Notes: generated by a model from the sequence alone, not told the origin. A DNA stretch of 64,000 nucleotides from Cyanobacterium aponinum PCC 10605 (GCF_000317675.1 NC_019776.1:744001-808000), one strand, 5' to 3'. Numbered from the stretch's first letter, positions 19,701-28,149 are shown. A program made the numbers and translations.

Positions 19701-21353
19701 CTAATTGCCATCACAGGGGAAAATTCTACGGTAGATGATGTCGTCACCAATCTTAACTCCCTGAAAATAGCCTTACAATTCGATTTGGGTAATATCTTAG
19801 GGCAGTTAGGTGCAGGTTTAATTACTCCTTCTGCGGTGGATGAATTACTCCATAACTGGCAAGGAAGATTACAAGAGTCTGCTAATGTGCCAAATTTATT
19901 CGCCTTAGTTTTGGCTTTACAAACAGAGGAAATCCCCGAAGATATAGCGACTCAAAAGGTTTTAACTATTTTTGATCTTCCCCAAGATTTTGATTTAACT
20001 AAAACACCCTTATCACCTACCGATGATCCTATTTTAAGTCAACAGGTACTAATTTTAGAAAATCAACTCACTTTGCTATATCAATTAGGGGGGCAAGTTT
20101 TACAAAGTGCAGGTATTACCGACTCTCACGAAGCACAATGGTTAATTAGTCGTGCCACTGCTGAATATATTTATCATAATCCTGACATTGATTTAACTGA
20201 TTCCCAAGTCATTAACCAAATTATTGATTCTGCAATTCTCTTTTCCACCCTTACAGTGGAAGATTCTATCATAGAAAGTAAACGCGATCGCATTGCTTCC
20301 GTAAATACCACCTTAGATGTAATTAATCAGGGAAATAATAACTATGAGGAATTAGCGAATCAACAACAACAAATTCTCGATAATGTCTTAGAATACTCCT
20401 CTCCCTATCACTATCCTTTACCCTTAGTTGTCAATCAAAATGAAGAAGAAACCCTTTACACTCCTCAGCCCATTGATACTAAGTTTCAAATATCCGCCCT
20501 TAATGTCTCCGATAACTATGAGTTAGGTATCAAAACCCCTGACGGTGAATCGATTATCCTCTTAGAAAACTTGCCCGGTAGCGATGATTCTACTTTAACT
20601 AATACTTTAGATGAGATTACCGTAGATACCTTAATGGGTAGTGAAACCAAGTTTTTTGGCTCATTAATAAACGCACCAGAGGGTTTAGCTACCTTTACCG
20701 ATAGTGGTTTAGAATTTTATCTTACTATTAATGGTGAAACTTACAGTTCACAAAATCCAGAACAACTGGAAATTTCCTCTAAAGGCAGTCAAGGTTTAGC
20801 CTTAACTTTTAAAGACGAAAATGACACCGTTGCGGAATTTGCCATTAACACACCTGTTTTTCTCACCCCCGGTTTAGACAAGGGCGAGAATACCACCATT
20901 AATCTTACTATTGCCCGAAGTGCGGCGAATGAAAACACCATCGGTATTTACCAAGTGGATGGTTTAACAGGAGGAATTATAAGAGGCGATCGCACTATCA
21001 TGCCCAATGATCCCGAATATGATAAAATAGCCATTCAGAAGGCACAATCTTCGGGATTAATATTTGAAACCCCCGAAAACATGAACATAGATAACTACAC
21101 CATCGCCTTACCTAATGCTCGTATTTTTGGTTTCTTCCTTCTGGTTAATGGCAACACAGAAGAATATTTGAATCAAGGAGAAGAATTAGAAGAATCAATT
21201 TACAGCTTTTTCTCTTATGGCAGTGCCAATAAAGACAACAGGCAACATTTTACCTCCCTTGGCGATAATATTTTTGGCTTTGAGGATACTTTTGGTGGGG
21301 GTGATAATGATTTTAATGACATTTTATTGCAAATCAATTATACAGAGGTTTAG
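10713..21353 (+). CDS. Giant FG-GAP / Calx-beta / DUF4114 protein (3546 aa), probable secreted calcium-binding surface protein
   Basis: Residues 15-345 hold seven FG-GAP/VCBS-type repeats (e.g. ADMDRDGDIDLV, GDLNGDGRRDVV, ADIDNDNDLDII). From about 353 to 2080 Calx-beta-like modules alternate with segments carrying FTPENWQSPQ-type motifs (six copies), interrupted at about 1270-1545 by a second FG-GAP block. Residues about 2085-2390 are not recognised. EF-hand-like loops follow near 2405-2460 (FLFDNNNDGKVSVLEL). Near 2770 lies an extracellular module (FFDVNFNGQLDQGEIS). The C-terminus (3470-3544) is a DUF4114 domain ending FGGGDNDFNDILLQI. There is no N-terminal signal peptide, so type I secretion is likely (inference). 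The 10.6-kb frame is intact, which argues against decay. Role: adhesin or S-layer-like matrix protein, unproven. Confidence 0.88.
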   Translation: MSIRFNEATLNTNVATPTGIMFLDLNNDFLQDIVAVSSGFGGDDLIWHKSNSNGTQSTSPTLIYGELTGGRNGFYGADMDRDGDIDLVTAENNDDDVTIWYNTNGQGTSWSGRKISDNFEGATDLYIADFGSDGWVDIIGASEDEDDVSIWRQTSNGSFANESRIDNSLGEARAIYGGDLNGDGRRDVVAGGEEGLFWYRNNENGTNWTQLSIVGSSYQPQDLKLADIDNDNDLDIIIAADNGVYYWRNNSNGTFSGPTQVVNFKVAQIAVADLDRDGDNDLIFGSNSSNASLYWYSNNGSGGFASFTIDSSGLNNITAVGVGDLDNDGFTDIAIGTDGEDDLFRYRNELRWAAILVDSNPVEGGDSGTFTILLDSSAVASTPVTYTISGTATNNVDYTISGNTTIPAGASSATITINPINDVNYDPNETVTLTLTGNGINNGYVVNPSFSSATLTINDPTPVVSISSSGVTNPSESGIIGQFTISLNTTATSNFSIPYSLSGASNDTILDNDTNPNNGSLGSTIPIGIGESSKTIYVFAKDDFTYEANESFIFTLLPTTPVVNNIALGSGYRVDLSKNSRTLNIIDNEPIVTVSGVKNLQEGSDNGEFIGYVDIILDQIVTKQPGLSVYYNITGGSATQFTDYFNSQGRLTSGSNAQNVVFIPNGADSARLYLSALPDAIAEATETITISLINDQNPNTTPDYAVGNNYALGSAVTATVNITDSGHYSPNIAILDRTLNAVTNTNPLEANSQGEVNFSVKLTSQPTQNVTVRVDNVTLTFTSSNWDTPQNITLNGITSSRNLAVTSTSNDSNYNNRTSNITINPDDGIPNLDVTEGENPLPTIIPSVTILLENDTNEGSELAGVFKLLLNNPAPRGGLIVNYQVAGTATPNVDYNTLPGAIEIPEGETSVFLNVPVIDDTVKENAETVIVTLQAGDGYTINNATSNVTLTISDDDESAIEFATPQTTASITDSNDLLTVSVVSFNDNSGTFTVALNQQPSQNVTVTLRDALNNNASGGSLTFTPENWQSPQNLTLTNLTANNSDDFNYQITAVTDSQDSNYQNQTLNFPIVTNTLNTTITSVLTTEGEEDILLVKLTSQPSSNVTLSFSEIDATENSFSTNTLTFTPDNWNSYQNINVSGLRDDRTDGDITYNVKVTTTSSDSNYNGVYQLLPITNTDIDSDVVNNEPEPDDNLETDPLVTINIQGSSEIGESDTTGGKFRISVGEGSSSEPVNVRYSILTNPRDNNATEGVDYQSFNLFEQQLGTENPFNSFDIGSYSAPSVIDLDQDGDLDLFIGNYEGAIDYYENTGTKNQPSFTRNTSNNPFSAIDLNGATSPGYSNPAFGDVDGDDDQDLILGSSDGKIRFYRNNNLTFTEITGSNNPFNSIDIGDYSAPILVDIDSDSDLDLFVGSGDGLIKFYRNTGSETNPVFVEENAENPFQNVDLGDRASIIFADLDEDGDLDAVLTGDTNGATKSGGVMEYWLNIGTPSQPNFIQDDSLFERSDFTIPDNVRPIFGDINGDLDEDLLFGNIDGIIDYYENLSSGEITIIPGQFADIDLNPFADNFAEGDENVTVVLNTNQGYYIDSENTTITYTIKDDDVAGVSITDNEGNNITGKTYITSEADNSPQTFKVKLTSQPTDNVIVYLGTNNKNEGILSAEFQENQEVISFYFTPDNWNIEQSFTVNPQDDLRDDETVAYQIISTVKSGDDFYNNLEVSDITLNNQDNDNAGINVVQISGNSTEGSSNSYQISLKTQPLSPVNVTMTPSNEEIKFSNQGFSQPLTLSFNEDNWNIPQTVTVFAVDDTKVEYNHSTNIDFSIESEDNAYSSLTPPQPIEVNIADNDLPLATLAVTQNATEEAMPGYFTISVSEAVDSAFGATGLNVAYRVLGSSSAVNGFDYQTVLETGSVRVAPGETSTTLTISSIDNFIDDGDKQVVIELLAGDGYSLGETTTNTLVIINNDKAGVQIIQSGIVPVVKEGESYTFYVSLLSEPTQTTTINFSDSPNELNNVNPLTFTSENWYIPQAVTISAIDENIAETGENHTTQLAFIFDGASEYENLDEPVNLEVNIIDRTFDSVNTALGLQYSLNSIERAFTESSLPLIGSGSTLSLFFDEITEKIVNEIYITNNLTAWKLEEIFRNLLPETLGNNLSNLQIDYTPNNNDTPFTIAFTVTYNDQIIPLSKNLAIPSLDLTVNGEAQGDIIYDFTLGFGINKTGGYYLDTSKTVLNPDIKFDNVTLTGIDSINGLSVDFADEGIDLDLDYDIKLVGNNLDTSTLNILKNQPTQELFTNFDYDFTGESFATLSLSATPDERITNLFPAITFDLAVEELPLYNYADEAKIELNDFTVSLQNVALDVQSLIRGYVKKYVDLIDEILQPIYPIIDALNADTKFLSALELDFLFDNNNDGKVSVLELVFTLLNVDDDSGDNDALQNLGFDGFDDGDSLDFYEFIDAINELIEVVRLVDDYIADDSNVLIDIGSVSTSVQNGEVDLSRDDLTIPDGNILDRIANNPLATDDLEKLIDSILSLDGLEIPLLTDFFSVAGLLLGQENVDFLIYDVPDLDFDISIDLSDIGLDAILPEYGLDAVLEIALGLNSNLYLAYDAYGLNEWQKTGFDDSKLNLLLDGLYLRDVDENGKDVNELGASFGVDIGMEFNAIVAKARMTGGVQSDNDVKLDFVDGGEYQGLGDGIIRYSELSPLFTGDLSVLEISGAIEAFLNTKVQVGVDAGLFEIMETILDIDILTYKIWDIEDVLKELGISGFASQSYIQGGTVFFDVNFNGQLDQGEISTISNDDGSFNLPVDLVPFDRNRNGIIDDQDGRLVVIDGVDTATGLPINTPFFATVDYTMITPLTSLVQKIHQSGIDIELAEAKIKEIFALPQTLDLSNFDPMSAINNGDINGKKVYTSHVITQGVIAVLTQFISGITNQTPAQVADQVIGAIALSVYNEDIGNFYNLSFLDNLITDLVDEVGGEFSDDELTNITDVLSRILTIGTQLIAITGENSTVDDVVTNLNSLKIALQFDLGNILGQLGAGLITPSAVDELLHNWQGRLQESANVPNLFALVLALQTEEIPEDIATQKVLTIFDLPQDFDLTKTPLSPTDDPILSQQVLILENQLTLLYQLGGQVLQSAGITDSHEAQWLISRATAEYIYHNPDIDLTDSQVINQIIDSAILFSTLTVEDSIIESKRDRIASVNTTLDVINQGNNNYEELANQQQQILDNVLEYSSPYHYPLPLVVNQNEEETLYTPQPIDTKFQISALNVSDNYELGIKTPDGESIILLENLPGSDDSTLTNTLDEITVDTLMGSETKFFGSLINAPEGLATFTDSGLEFYLTINGETYSSQNPEQLEISSKGSQGLALTFKDENDTVAEFAINTPVFLTPGLDKGENTTINLTIARSAANENTIGIYQVDGLTGGIIRGDRTIMPNDPEYDKIAIQKAQSSGLIFETPENMNIDNYTIALPNARIFGFFLLVNGNTEEYLNQGEELEESIYSFFSYGSANKDNRQHFTSLGDNIFGFEDTFGGGDNDFNDILLQINYTEV

Positions 21354-21838
21354 CTGTCATTAACGTTTTTTCTTTTACCCTAACCTCAGTTTTGAAACAA
21401 AACCTGATAATAAATATCTCCGAAAAACGAAGGATTAGGGTAAATACTTTGATTTATGAACATTTTGAATTACTTGGTGACTTTTATCTTTACCAATCTC
21501 ACTTTTTTGCAACCCCTAAGTATAATTTTTGGCTCTATCACTTCTCGTCGTGTAAATTATTCGTGTTTGGTAGGCAAGAGGCAAGAGGCAAGAGGCAATA
21601 GGGGATTATTAAATAATAATTTATAAACTTTTAGTTTTTATTTTACTATAAACACTATTCAATAAAGGTTATAGAAGTTATTTTTTATTAATTTATCATA
21701 ACCACACTCTGAAGAACCTAATTTTTTAATGCAGAATTTTGCTAATTTATTTTAACCCACAGATTTCTGCTTGGTAGAGATGTGCTAATATAGCATTTCT
21801 ATAAGAAAATATGAATATTAAGCATAAAAAAGATTATT
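21354..21838. other. Intergenic region with repeat copy and heptamers
   Basis: Contains a solitary MITE-like end (taacctcagttttg at 21381-21394), the long-tract copy of the approximately 90-bp repeat (21529-21622), and AT-rich DNA before the TPR gene. A short inverted repeat TGCTA-ATA-TAGCA lies at about 21782-21794. The 69-codon frame at 21392-21601 lies largely in repeat DNA and is not counted as a gene. Confidence 0.65.
21529..21622 (+). repeat. Dispersed repeat shared with 2098-2180 (long-tract copy)
   Basis: Runs TTGGCTCTATCACTTCTCGT through GTGTAAATTATT and TGTTTGGTAGG to an AT-rich end (GATTATTAAATAATAATTTA), matching the minus strand of 2098-2180. The internal heptamer array at 21572-21599 has four units (three AGGCAAG and one AGGCAAT) against two at the other locus. 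Confidence 0.8.
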
Positions 21839-22366
21839 ATGAAAGAAAATTTACCTATAATTTATATCTCTATTTTACTAGGTTTATTATTAATAGTTGC
21901 TATTCTTTTATTTAGACAAATTATTAAAAGTAGGCGAACAGAATCTCGTTTTTCCAAGCTACAAAATAAGCTCCAAAGTCAAAAAGGAACTGCCCAAGAA
22001 TACTATGAATTAGCAGGAATTTACTTAGATAAAAAATTATTTGTACAAGCTATACAATTATTACAAAGAGGGTTAAAAAGTGACGAAGAAATAGAGCCAG
22101 AGAATAAAGCGTTGATGTATAATGCTTTAGGTTTTGCCTATTTTTCTCAAGAACAATATGATATTGCTATTCGTAACTATAAAGAGGCAATTAAATTATA
22201 TCCTGAATATACTATAGCTTTAAATAATTTAGGAAACGTTTATGAGAAAAAACAGTTAATTACTCAAGCATTTGAATGTTATAAAAAAACCCTTGAATTT
22301 GATCCTAAAAATACAGTAGCAACGAAAAGAGTCCAATCTCTTGAAAAACGTCTTGTGGCCAATTAA
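21839..22366 (+). CDS. Membrane-anchored TPR protein (175 aa)
   Basis: Residues 7-28 form one N-terminal membrane helix (IYISILLGLLLIVAILLF), so the rest probably faces the cytoplasm. Three tetratricopeptide repeats follow from about residue 48 to 165 (EYYELAGIYLDKKLFVQAIQ, MYNALGFAYFSQEQYDIAI, ALNNLGNVYEKKQLITQAF). TPR proteins of this size act as scaffolds; no partner is visible. It lies 70 bp before thiL in the same direction and may be co-transcribed. This architecture is widespread in cyanobacteria. Confidence 0.85.
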   Translation: MKENLPIIYISILLGLLLIVAILLFRQIIKSRRTESRFSKLQNKLQSQKGTAQEYYELAGIYLDKKLFVQAIQLLQRGLKSDEEIEPENKALMYNALGFAYFSQEQYDIAIRNYKEAIKLYPEYTIALNNLGNVYEKKQLITQAFECYKKTLEFDPKNTVATKRVQSLEKRLVAN

Positions 22367-22377
22367 ACATTACATAA

Positions 22378-22400
22378 TTGGCTCTGTTACTTTGAATATG
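22378..22400 (+). repeat. GGCTCTGTTACTTTGAATATG repeat motif
   Basis: A 20-bp motif also seen at 43066-43088 (GGCTCTATTACTTTGAGTATG) and, inverted, at 55906-55926. It lies between the TPR gene and thiL. It may be the end of a lost insertion element. Confidence 0.45.
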
Positions 22401-22436
22401 ATACATCACCGTCTTGTCAATTAAAGTTTGTGCTAA

Positions 22437-23426
22437 ATGTATATTAAAGACATTGGCGAACATCAATTATTATCAATCATAAATCAGTATTGTGACCAAA
22501 CCATTAATGGTGACGATGGAGCAATTATCGCTTTTGATAGTGATAGAAACTTAGTCGTTACCACTGATATTTTAGTCGAAAATGTTCATTTCAGCGATCG
22601 CACTACACCTCCAGAATCCATTGGTTATCGTGGTGTAACTGCTAACTTGTCAGATATAGCCGCTATGGGGGGAATGCCAATAGGTATTACCGTAGGTTTA
22701 TCCCTCAGAGGTGACACAGAAATTAACTGGGTAGAAAAACTTTATCAGGGAATGAAAAAATGTTTAGCTCCATATAACATCAATATTGTTGGTGGAGACA
22801 TAACTAAATCTGAAACTAACACTATCTCCATTACAGCCTTGGGAAAAGTTTCTGCATCTCACAGTATCTATCGCCATCAAGCACAAGTGGGCGATGTCAT
22901 TTTAGTGACAGGTAATCATGGACTGTCAAGGGCAGGGTTAGAAATCCTTCTCTTTCCCGAAAAATATAGTCATCTACCCCCACAAATCAGAGAAAAGGTT
23001 ATTTTTGCCCATCAATACCCTAAACCCCGCTTAGAGGTCATAAAATACCTATATGAACTATGTCAATATGGTTATCGCATTGCAGGAATGGATAGTAGTG
23101 ACGGATTAGCCGATGCTATTCTACAAATATGCCATCAAAGTAAAGTAGGGGCAAGACTCGATCGCACCTCAATAATTGTTGATGAAGCAATTACGACTAT
23201 TATCGGGAGAAAAACCGCTTTTGAGTGGGTGCTTTATGGAGGAGAAGATTTTGAATTAGTATTATGTTTACCCTTAAACTTAGCTAAGAAAATCCAACAA
23301 GAATTTGGAGAAAAATGTCAAATTATTGGTCAAATAACATCATCATTAGAAGTACAAATAATTGAGCAACAAAATAGCAATTTACAACTCTCATTAAATC
23401 AGAAAAAAACTTTCCAGCATTTTTAG
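22437..23426 (+). CDS. thiL: Thiamine-monophosphate kinase ThiL
   Basis: Product of 329 residues that phosphorylates thiamine monophosphate to thiamine diphosphate, the active cofactor. Family motifs are all present: GDDGAII (about residue 24), TTDILVENVHF, NLSDIAAMGGMPIG, NIVGGDITKS, and MDSSDGLADAILQI followed by LYGGEDFELVLCLP. Length is normal for the PurM/ThiL superfamily. ATG start. The upstream TPR gene reads in the same direction. No TPP riboswitch is apparent upstream. Confidence 0.94.
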   Translation: MYIKDIGEHQLLSIINQYCDQTINGDDGAIIAFDSDRNLVVTTDILVENVHFSDRTTPPESIGYRGVTANLSDIAAMGGMPIGITVGLSLRGDTEINWVEKLYQGMKKCLAPYNINIVGGDITKSETNTISITALGKVSASHSIYRHQAQVGDVILVTGNHGLSRAGLEILLFPEKYSHLPPQIREKVIFAHQYPKPRLEVIKYLYELCQYGYRIAGMDSSDGLADAILQICHQSKVGARLDRTSIIVDEAITTIIGRKTAFEWVLYGGEDFELVLCLPLNLAKKIQQEFGEKCQIIGQITSSLEVQIIEQQNSNLQLSLNQKKTFQHF

Positions 23427-23537
23427 TTATACTAATTTATAGCTTAATGTACCTGATTAGCTTATTATTAAATAATATAAGTATTGTTATTAATATAGTC
23501 CATCTACTCCCCGTAATCTTTGAGCGTTAATCAAATC

Positions 23538-23912
23538 ATGATTAAAATTTTAGTAGTCGATGATAATCACACACCCAGAGAAGTGATCAGCGAAGCACTG
23601 AAACAGTTTAATATCCAAGTAACCGAAGCATCCAATGGGGTAGAGGCAACCAAAATAATTGAGAAAGAAAAATTTAACCTCGTAATTACTGATGTAGTGA
23701 TGCCTGAAATGAATGGCTATGAATTATGTCGCTGGATAAAAAGTAATCCAGGAACAGAAAAAGTCCCTGTAATCATTTGCTCTACAAAAGGAGAAGAATT
23801 TGATATTCACTGGGCAACAAAACAAGGGGCGGATGCTTATATTATTAAGCCTTTTAAAACGATGGAATTATTGAAAACCATTAAATATTTACTTAAGCAT
23901 AATGTAGGATAA
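23538..23912 (+). CDS. Single-domain CheY-like response regulator (124 aa)
   Basis: A stand-alone receiver domain: acidic pair D8-D9 (LVVDDN), phosphoacceptor D52 in LVITDVVMPEMNG, and KPF lysine near residue 103. An in-frame TTG at 23520 would add six residues, but the ATG at 23538 gives the normal receiver start MIKILVVDD. The sequence resembles PilH/PixH-type regulators in cyanobacterial phototaxis clusters, but no kinase or methyl-accepting protein is adjacent, so its pathway is unknown. A PATAN protein that could pair with a free receiver lies 36 kb away (59920-60702). Confidence 0.88.
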   Translation: MIKILVVDDNHTPREVISEALKQFNIQVTEASNGVEATKIIEKEKFNLVITDVVMPEMNGYELCRWIKSNPGTEKVPVIICSTKGEEFDIHWATKQGADAYIIKPFKTMELLKTIKYLLKHNVG

Positions 23913-24077
23913 AACTACCTCTTGAAAATAACAGTAGAATACAATTTTCATAATTTGAAATCAATTTGGTTCTCTTTTCCCTTGTTTGCTGACTTCAACA
24001 AAAAAATCTAATCGGGAATTAAGAACGATAAATCAGCAACTATAAACGAATAAAAATAAGCGAACTAGCTTACCATT

Positions 24078-25481
24078 ATGACAAATACAAATGTAATTGT
24101 AATCGGCGGAGGTTTAGCTGGTACAGAAGCAACGTGGCAAATAGCTCAAGCTGGTGTGCCTGTAACCCTTTACGAAATGCGCCCTGTAAAAAATAGCCCT
24201 GCTCATCATAGCTCAGAATTAGCAGAATTAGTTTGTAGTAATTCCTTTGGCGCAGATGCCGTTGATCGAGCGGCTGGTTTATTACATGAAGAATTACGCC
24301 GTCTTAACTCCATTATCATTCAAACCGCCGATGAACACAAAGTTCCTGCAGGAGGGGCATTAGCAGTGGATAGGGGGGTGTTTAGTTCAAATTTGACTCA
24401 AACCCTTGCCAATCATCCTCTCATTACTTTAGAACGCTCAGAAATTAAAGAAATTCCGGGGGATAGTATTGTTGTTTTAGCCACCGGTCCTCTAACCAGT
24501 GATAGCCTTGCTCAACAACTACAAGATTTAACAGGTATGGATTACCTGAACTTTTTTGATGCGGCAAGTCCCATTATTGTCGGGGAGTCCATTAATCGGG
24601 ATATAGCGTTTTTAGCCTCTCGTTACGACAAAGGAGAAGCGGCCTATCTCAACTGCCCGATGGATAAAGAGCAATACTTACATTTTTGGCAAGAATTATG
24701 TAACGCAGAACAAGCCGAATTAAAAGACTTTGAGCGGGAAAGTGCTAACTTTTTCGAAGGCTGTTTACCCATAGAAGAATTAGCACAACGGGGAGAAGAT
24801 ACCATGAGATATGGTCCTCTCAAGCCCATTGGTTTATTTGATTCTCGTTTGGGGGACTTCAAAGCTCCCGAAAATAAAGATAAAAGACCCTATGCCGTTG
24901 TACAACTCAGACAAGAAGACAAAGCGGGACAACTCTGGAATATGGTAGGATTTCAAACTAATTTACGTTGGGGAGAGCAAAAGCGGGTATTTCGCTTAAT
25001 ACCGGGGTTAGAAAATGCCGAGTTTGTCCGCATGGGGGTAATGCACAAAAACACATTTCTCAATGCTCCTCAACTGTTAAAACCGACCCTACAATTTAAG
25101 TATCGAGATACCTTATTAGCCGCAGGACAATTAATCGGCACAGAAGGTTACACTGCCGCCGCCGCAGGGGGATGGTTAGCAGGTACAAATGCGGCAAGAA
25201 TTGCTCTAAATCAGTGTCCGATTACTCTTCCGAATGTCACCATGATGGGCGCTTTAATGGATTTTATCAGTACTGCCGACGCAAAACACTTTCAGCCGAT
25301 GCCTCCTAACTTTGGGATTTTGCCCAATCTTCCCCAGAAAATTCGCAATAAACGAGAACGTTATCAAGCCTATGCACATCGTTCTTTAGATGCGATCGCA
25401 CAGCACAACTTTGTGAACGCAGATCGAGTTTTTTACGGTAAATCATTAATGATAGGAGTCAGGAGTTCGGAGTTAAGATAA
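24078..25481 (+). CDS. trmFO: Methylenetetrahydrofolate-tRNA-(uracil-5-)-methyltransferase TrmFO
   Basis: FAD-dependent enzyme of 467 residues that makes 5-methyluridine-54 in the tRNA T-loop using methylenetetrahydrofolate. The FAD-binding [11 protein letters not shown] lies at residues 7-17, followed by the family-specific [32 protein letters not shown], and C-terminal [21 protein letters not shown]. Start ATG. The last residues (GVRSSELR) extend into sequence resembling nearby repeats ('gaattcgg/ggagttcgg'), so the C-terminus may have been slightly altered by a repeat. It stands between the response regulator and purL. Confidence 0.95.
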   Translation: MTNTNVIVIGGGLAGTEATWQIAQAGVPVTLYEMRPVKNSPAHHSSELAELVCSNSFGADAVDRAAGLLHEELRRLNSIIIQTADEHKVPAGGALAVDRGVFSSNLTQTLANHPLITLERSEIKEIPGDSIVVLATGPLTSDSLAQQLQDLTGMDYLNFFDAASPIIVGESINRDIAFLASRYDKGEAAYLNCPMDKEQYLHFWQELCNAEQAELKDFERESANFFEGCLPIEELAQRGEDTMRYGPLKPIGLFDSRLGDFKAPENKDKRPYAVVQLRQEDKAGQLWNMVGFQTNLRWGEQKRVFRLIPGLENAEFVRMGVMHKNTFLNAPQLLKPTLQFKYRDTLLAAGQLIGTEGYTAAAAGGWLAGTNAARIALNQCPITLPNVTMMGALMDFISTADAKHFQPMPPNFGILPNLPQKIRNKRERYQAYAHRSLDAIAQHNFVNADRVFYGKSLMIGVRSSELR

Positions 25482-25499
25482 AAAAGAAATTTCCCGTAA

Positions 25500-25519
25500 G
25501 GGTTGAATATATTTAACCC
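25500..25519. repeat. 20-bp near-palindrome GGGTTGAATATATTTAACCC
   Basis: One mismatch from a perfect palindrome. It follows cccgtaa and matches the perfect version at 50900-50919, including the flanking 'cgtaag' before it. Confidence 0.7.
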
Positions 25520-25580
25520 CTACCCCCCTAAGCCCCTACTTCTCCCTCTCACCCTCTCCCCTCATCTCCTCATCCCCCTA

Positions 25581-25644
25581 AAACCTGCAACCTAAAACCT
25601 GACACCTAATCTTATCCGATATTCTTAAACAGAACTGAGGTTAA
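25581..25644 (+). repeat. Solitary right end of MITE-like element type I
   Basis: Contains CCTGCAA-type heptamers, then CTTATCCGATATTCTTAAAC and AGAACTGAGGTTAA. This equals the last about 64 bp of copies B and C. No left end is present. Confidence 0.7.
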
Positions 25645-25789
25645 TTATCAACTATTTACCTTTGCCCTTTTCTTAATTTCTAATTGAATCACCGTTTCCC
25701 AAACTGGTATATTGTAACTAAAGGTTAGGATGTCTCGAATGTTAAAACTAACCTAATTTATTGTTATTTTTATTGTTAATTTATTGATT

Positions 25790-28069
25790 ATGACCTCACC
25801 TTTTACTCCTGAAGAAATCGCCTCCGAAGGTATTAAACCCAATGAGTATGAAGATATTGTTAACCGCTTAGGCAGACACCCCAACAAAGCTGAGTTAGGG
25901 ATGTTTGGTGTAATGTGGTCTGAGCATTGTTGTTACAAAAATTCTAAACCCTTACTCTCTCAATTTCCCACTGAGGGCGATCGCATCTTAGTAGGACCGG
26001 GAGAAAATGCCGGGGTTGTGGACTTTGGTAATGGTTTACGGGTTGCCTTTAAAATTGAATCCCATAATCACCCAAGCGCGATCGAACCTTTTCAGGGGGC
26101 GGCTACAGGGGTAGGAGGTATATTAAGAGACATCTTTACCATGGGGGCAAGACCGATCGCCCTTCTTAATTCTCTAAGATTTGGAAACCTTGATAATTCC
26201 CACACAAAAAGAATATTTAAGGGAGTAGTTGAAGGTATTTCGCACTACGGGAATAGTGTTGGCGTACCCACTATTGGGGGGGAAGTTTACTTTAACAGTG
26301 CCTATCGTGGTAATCCCCTCGTTAATGCAATGGCGATCGGACTTATGGAAACCGACGACATCGTCAAAGCTGGGGCTTCAGGGGTAGGTAATCCCGTATT
26401 ATACGTTGGCTCAACCACTGGTAGAGATGGTATGGGAGGAGCGAGTTTTGCCAGTGCAGAATTAACCGATGAATCTATGGATGATCGCCCCGCAGTACAG
26501 GTAGGAGATCCTTTTCTCGAAAAATCCTTAATTGAAGCCTGTTTAGAAGCCTTTAAAACAGGGGCGGTTGTTTCTGCTCAGGATATGGGAGCGGCAGGAA
26601 TAACTTGTTCTACCTCAGAAATGGCGGCTAAAGGGGGTTTAGGCATCGAATTAGATTTAGACAAAATCCCCGCTCGGGAAACGGGTATGATTCCTTATGA
26701 GTATCTCCTGTCAGAATCTCAGGAGAGAATGTTATTTGTTGCCCAAAAAGGACGGGAACAGGAATTAATCGATATATTTGAAAGATGGGGACTCCATGCC
26801 GTAGTTGCGGGAGAAGTGATCGCAGATCCCATTGTCAGAATCTTCCATCAAGGTGCGATCGCCGCCGAAGTGCCTTGCACCGCTTTAGCTGATAATACCC
26901 CCGTTTACCATCGAGAATTAATGAGCGAACCCCCTGAATATGCCCAAAAAGCATGGGCTTGGCATGAGTCATTATTACCTGAATGCTCGAAAGAAGGAGT
27001 AAAAGGTCAAAAATGGGGTGAAATCCTTTTACGTCTCCTTGATAGCCCTTCTATCGCCTCTAAACGATGGATTTATCGCCAATACGACTATCAAGTGCAA
27101 AACAATACCATTATTCCCCCCGGTGGTGCGGATGCGTCTATTATTCGGGTGCGTCCTGTGAATGGTAAACCTGAGTTAGCTACTACGGGGATCGCCGCTA
27201 CCACTGATTGTAATTCCCGTTATACCTATTTAGATCCCTATTTAGGGGCAAAATTAGCCGTTGCTGAAGCCGCCCGTAATCTCTCTTGTGTGGGTGCAGA
27301 GGCGATCGCAATTACCGATAATTTGAACTTTGGAAGCCCTGAAAAACCCGTTGGTTACTGGCAATTACATCACGCCTGTCGAGGCATTTCTGAGGCTTGT
27401 AAGGAGTTTAAAACCCCTGTTACGGGGGGAAATGTGTCTCTCTATAACGAAACCGTTGACAGCGAAGGCAATCCCCAACCTATTTATCCCACTCCCGTCA
27501 TTGGTATGGTGGGTTTAATCCCTGATATTACCCATATTTGCGGACAAGGATGGCAAAATGAGGGGGATATTATCTACTTATTGGGTAAATTTAACCCCAG
27601 CTTAGGTGCATCGGAGTATTTAGAGCTTATTCATGGCACTGTGGCAGGAAAACCACCAGAATTAGATTATGAGTTAGAAAAAGCGGTGCAATCGGTTTGT
27701 TGTGAGGGTATTCGCTCAGATTTAGTCAAATCTGCCCATGATTGTGCAGAAGGAGGCATTGCCACTGCTTTAGCGGAATGCTGTATTAGTGGAAAATTAG
27801 GTTGTGATGTCACTCTTACAACAGGAGATAATCGCCTTGATAAGATGCTATTCGGAGAGTTAGCTAGTTTAATTATCGTTTCCGTGTCTGCGGAAAATCA
27901 AGAGCAATGGGAAGCCCAATTAACAGCAAAATTAGGCAATAATTGGCAAAAAATTGGAGTTGTTAAGGGTAATTCTCTGGTTATCAATAATCCTGAACAA
28001 AATCTCATCACTCTCGAAGTTAATACTATAACTGATACTTGGGGAAGTGCGATCGAACGTCGTTTATAA
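25790..28069 (+). CDS. purL: Phosphoribosylformylglycinamidine synthase subunit PurL
   Basis: Large subunit (759 residues from the ATG at 25790; the TTG six bases earlier is less likely) of the enzyme that converts FGAR to FGAM in purine synthesis, working with PurQ and PurS. Size fits the small, Bacillus-type PurL. Motifs: [54 protein letters not shown], and the second ATP-fold half with [16 protein letters not shown]. It ends with a rho-independent terminator at 28099. purQ and purS are not nearby, as is usual for scattered cyanobacterial pur genes. Confidence 0.96.
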   Translation: MTSPFTPEEIASEGIKPNEYEDIVNRLGRHPNKAELGMFGVMWSEHCCYKNSKPLLSQFPTEGDRILVGPGENAGVVDFGNGLRVAFKIESHNHPSAIEPFQGAATGVGGILRDIFTMGARPIALLNSLRFGNLDNSHTKRIFKGVVEGISHYGNSVGVPTIGGEVYFNSAYRGNPLVNAMAIGLMETDDIVKAGASGVGNPVLYVGSTTGRDGMGGASFASAELTDESMDDRPAVQVGDPFLEKSLIEACLEAFKTGAVVSAQDMGAAGITCSTSEMAAKGGLGIELDLDKIPARETGMIPYEYLLSESQERMLFVAQKGREQELIDIFERWGLHAVVAGEVIADPIVRIFHQGAIAAEVPCTALADNTPVYHRELMSEPPEYAQKAWAWHESLLPECSKEGVKGQKWGEILLRLLDSPSIASKRWIYRQYDYQVQNNTIIPPGGADASIIRVRPVNGKPELATTGIAATTDCNSRYTYLDPYLGAKLAVAEAARNLSCVGAEAIAITDNLNFGSPEKPVGYWQLHHACRGISEACKEFKTPVTGGNVSLYNETVDSEGNPQPIYPTPVIGMVGLIPDITHICGQGWQNEGDIIYLLGKFNPSLGASEYLELIHGTVAGKPPELDYELEKAVQSVCCEGIRSDLVKSAHDCAEGGIATALAECCISGKLGCDVTLTTGDNRLDKMLFGELASLIIVSVSAENQEQWEAQLTAKLGNNWQKIGVVKGNSLVINNPEQNLITLEVNTITDTWGSAIERRL

Positions 28070-28098
28070 AATTTATAATAAGTAGGGATAATAAGTAG

Positions 28099-28121
28099 GG
28101 TGGGTGTTGCCCACCTTTTTT
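28099..28121. terminator. Rho-independent terminator after purL
   Basis: Stem GGTGGG / CCCACC with loop TGTTG, followed by a run of six T. It lies 30 bp after the purL stop and between two convergent genes, so it probably ends purL transcription. Confidence 0.8.
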
Positions 28122-28149
28122 GTTTTTCCACAATTTTTTGACGGATTAT

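Larger units (their letters stand above)
25482..25789. other. Intergenic region with palindrome and MITE-like right end
   Basis: From left: near-palindrome at 25500-25519, a pyrimidine-rich stretch, a solitary type I right end (25581-25644) and AT-rich DNA before purL. No gene is seen. Confidence 0.6.

Noticed and set aside
21392-21601. 69-codon frame on the plus strand after the giant gene
   Set aside because: Its 3' half is the dispersed repeat and heptamer array (21529-21599), so the frame is a repeat artefact.
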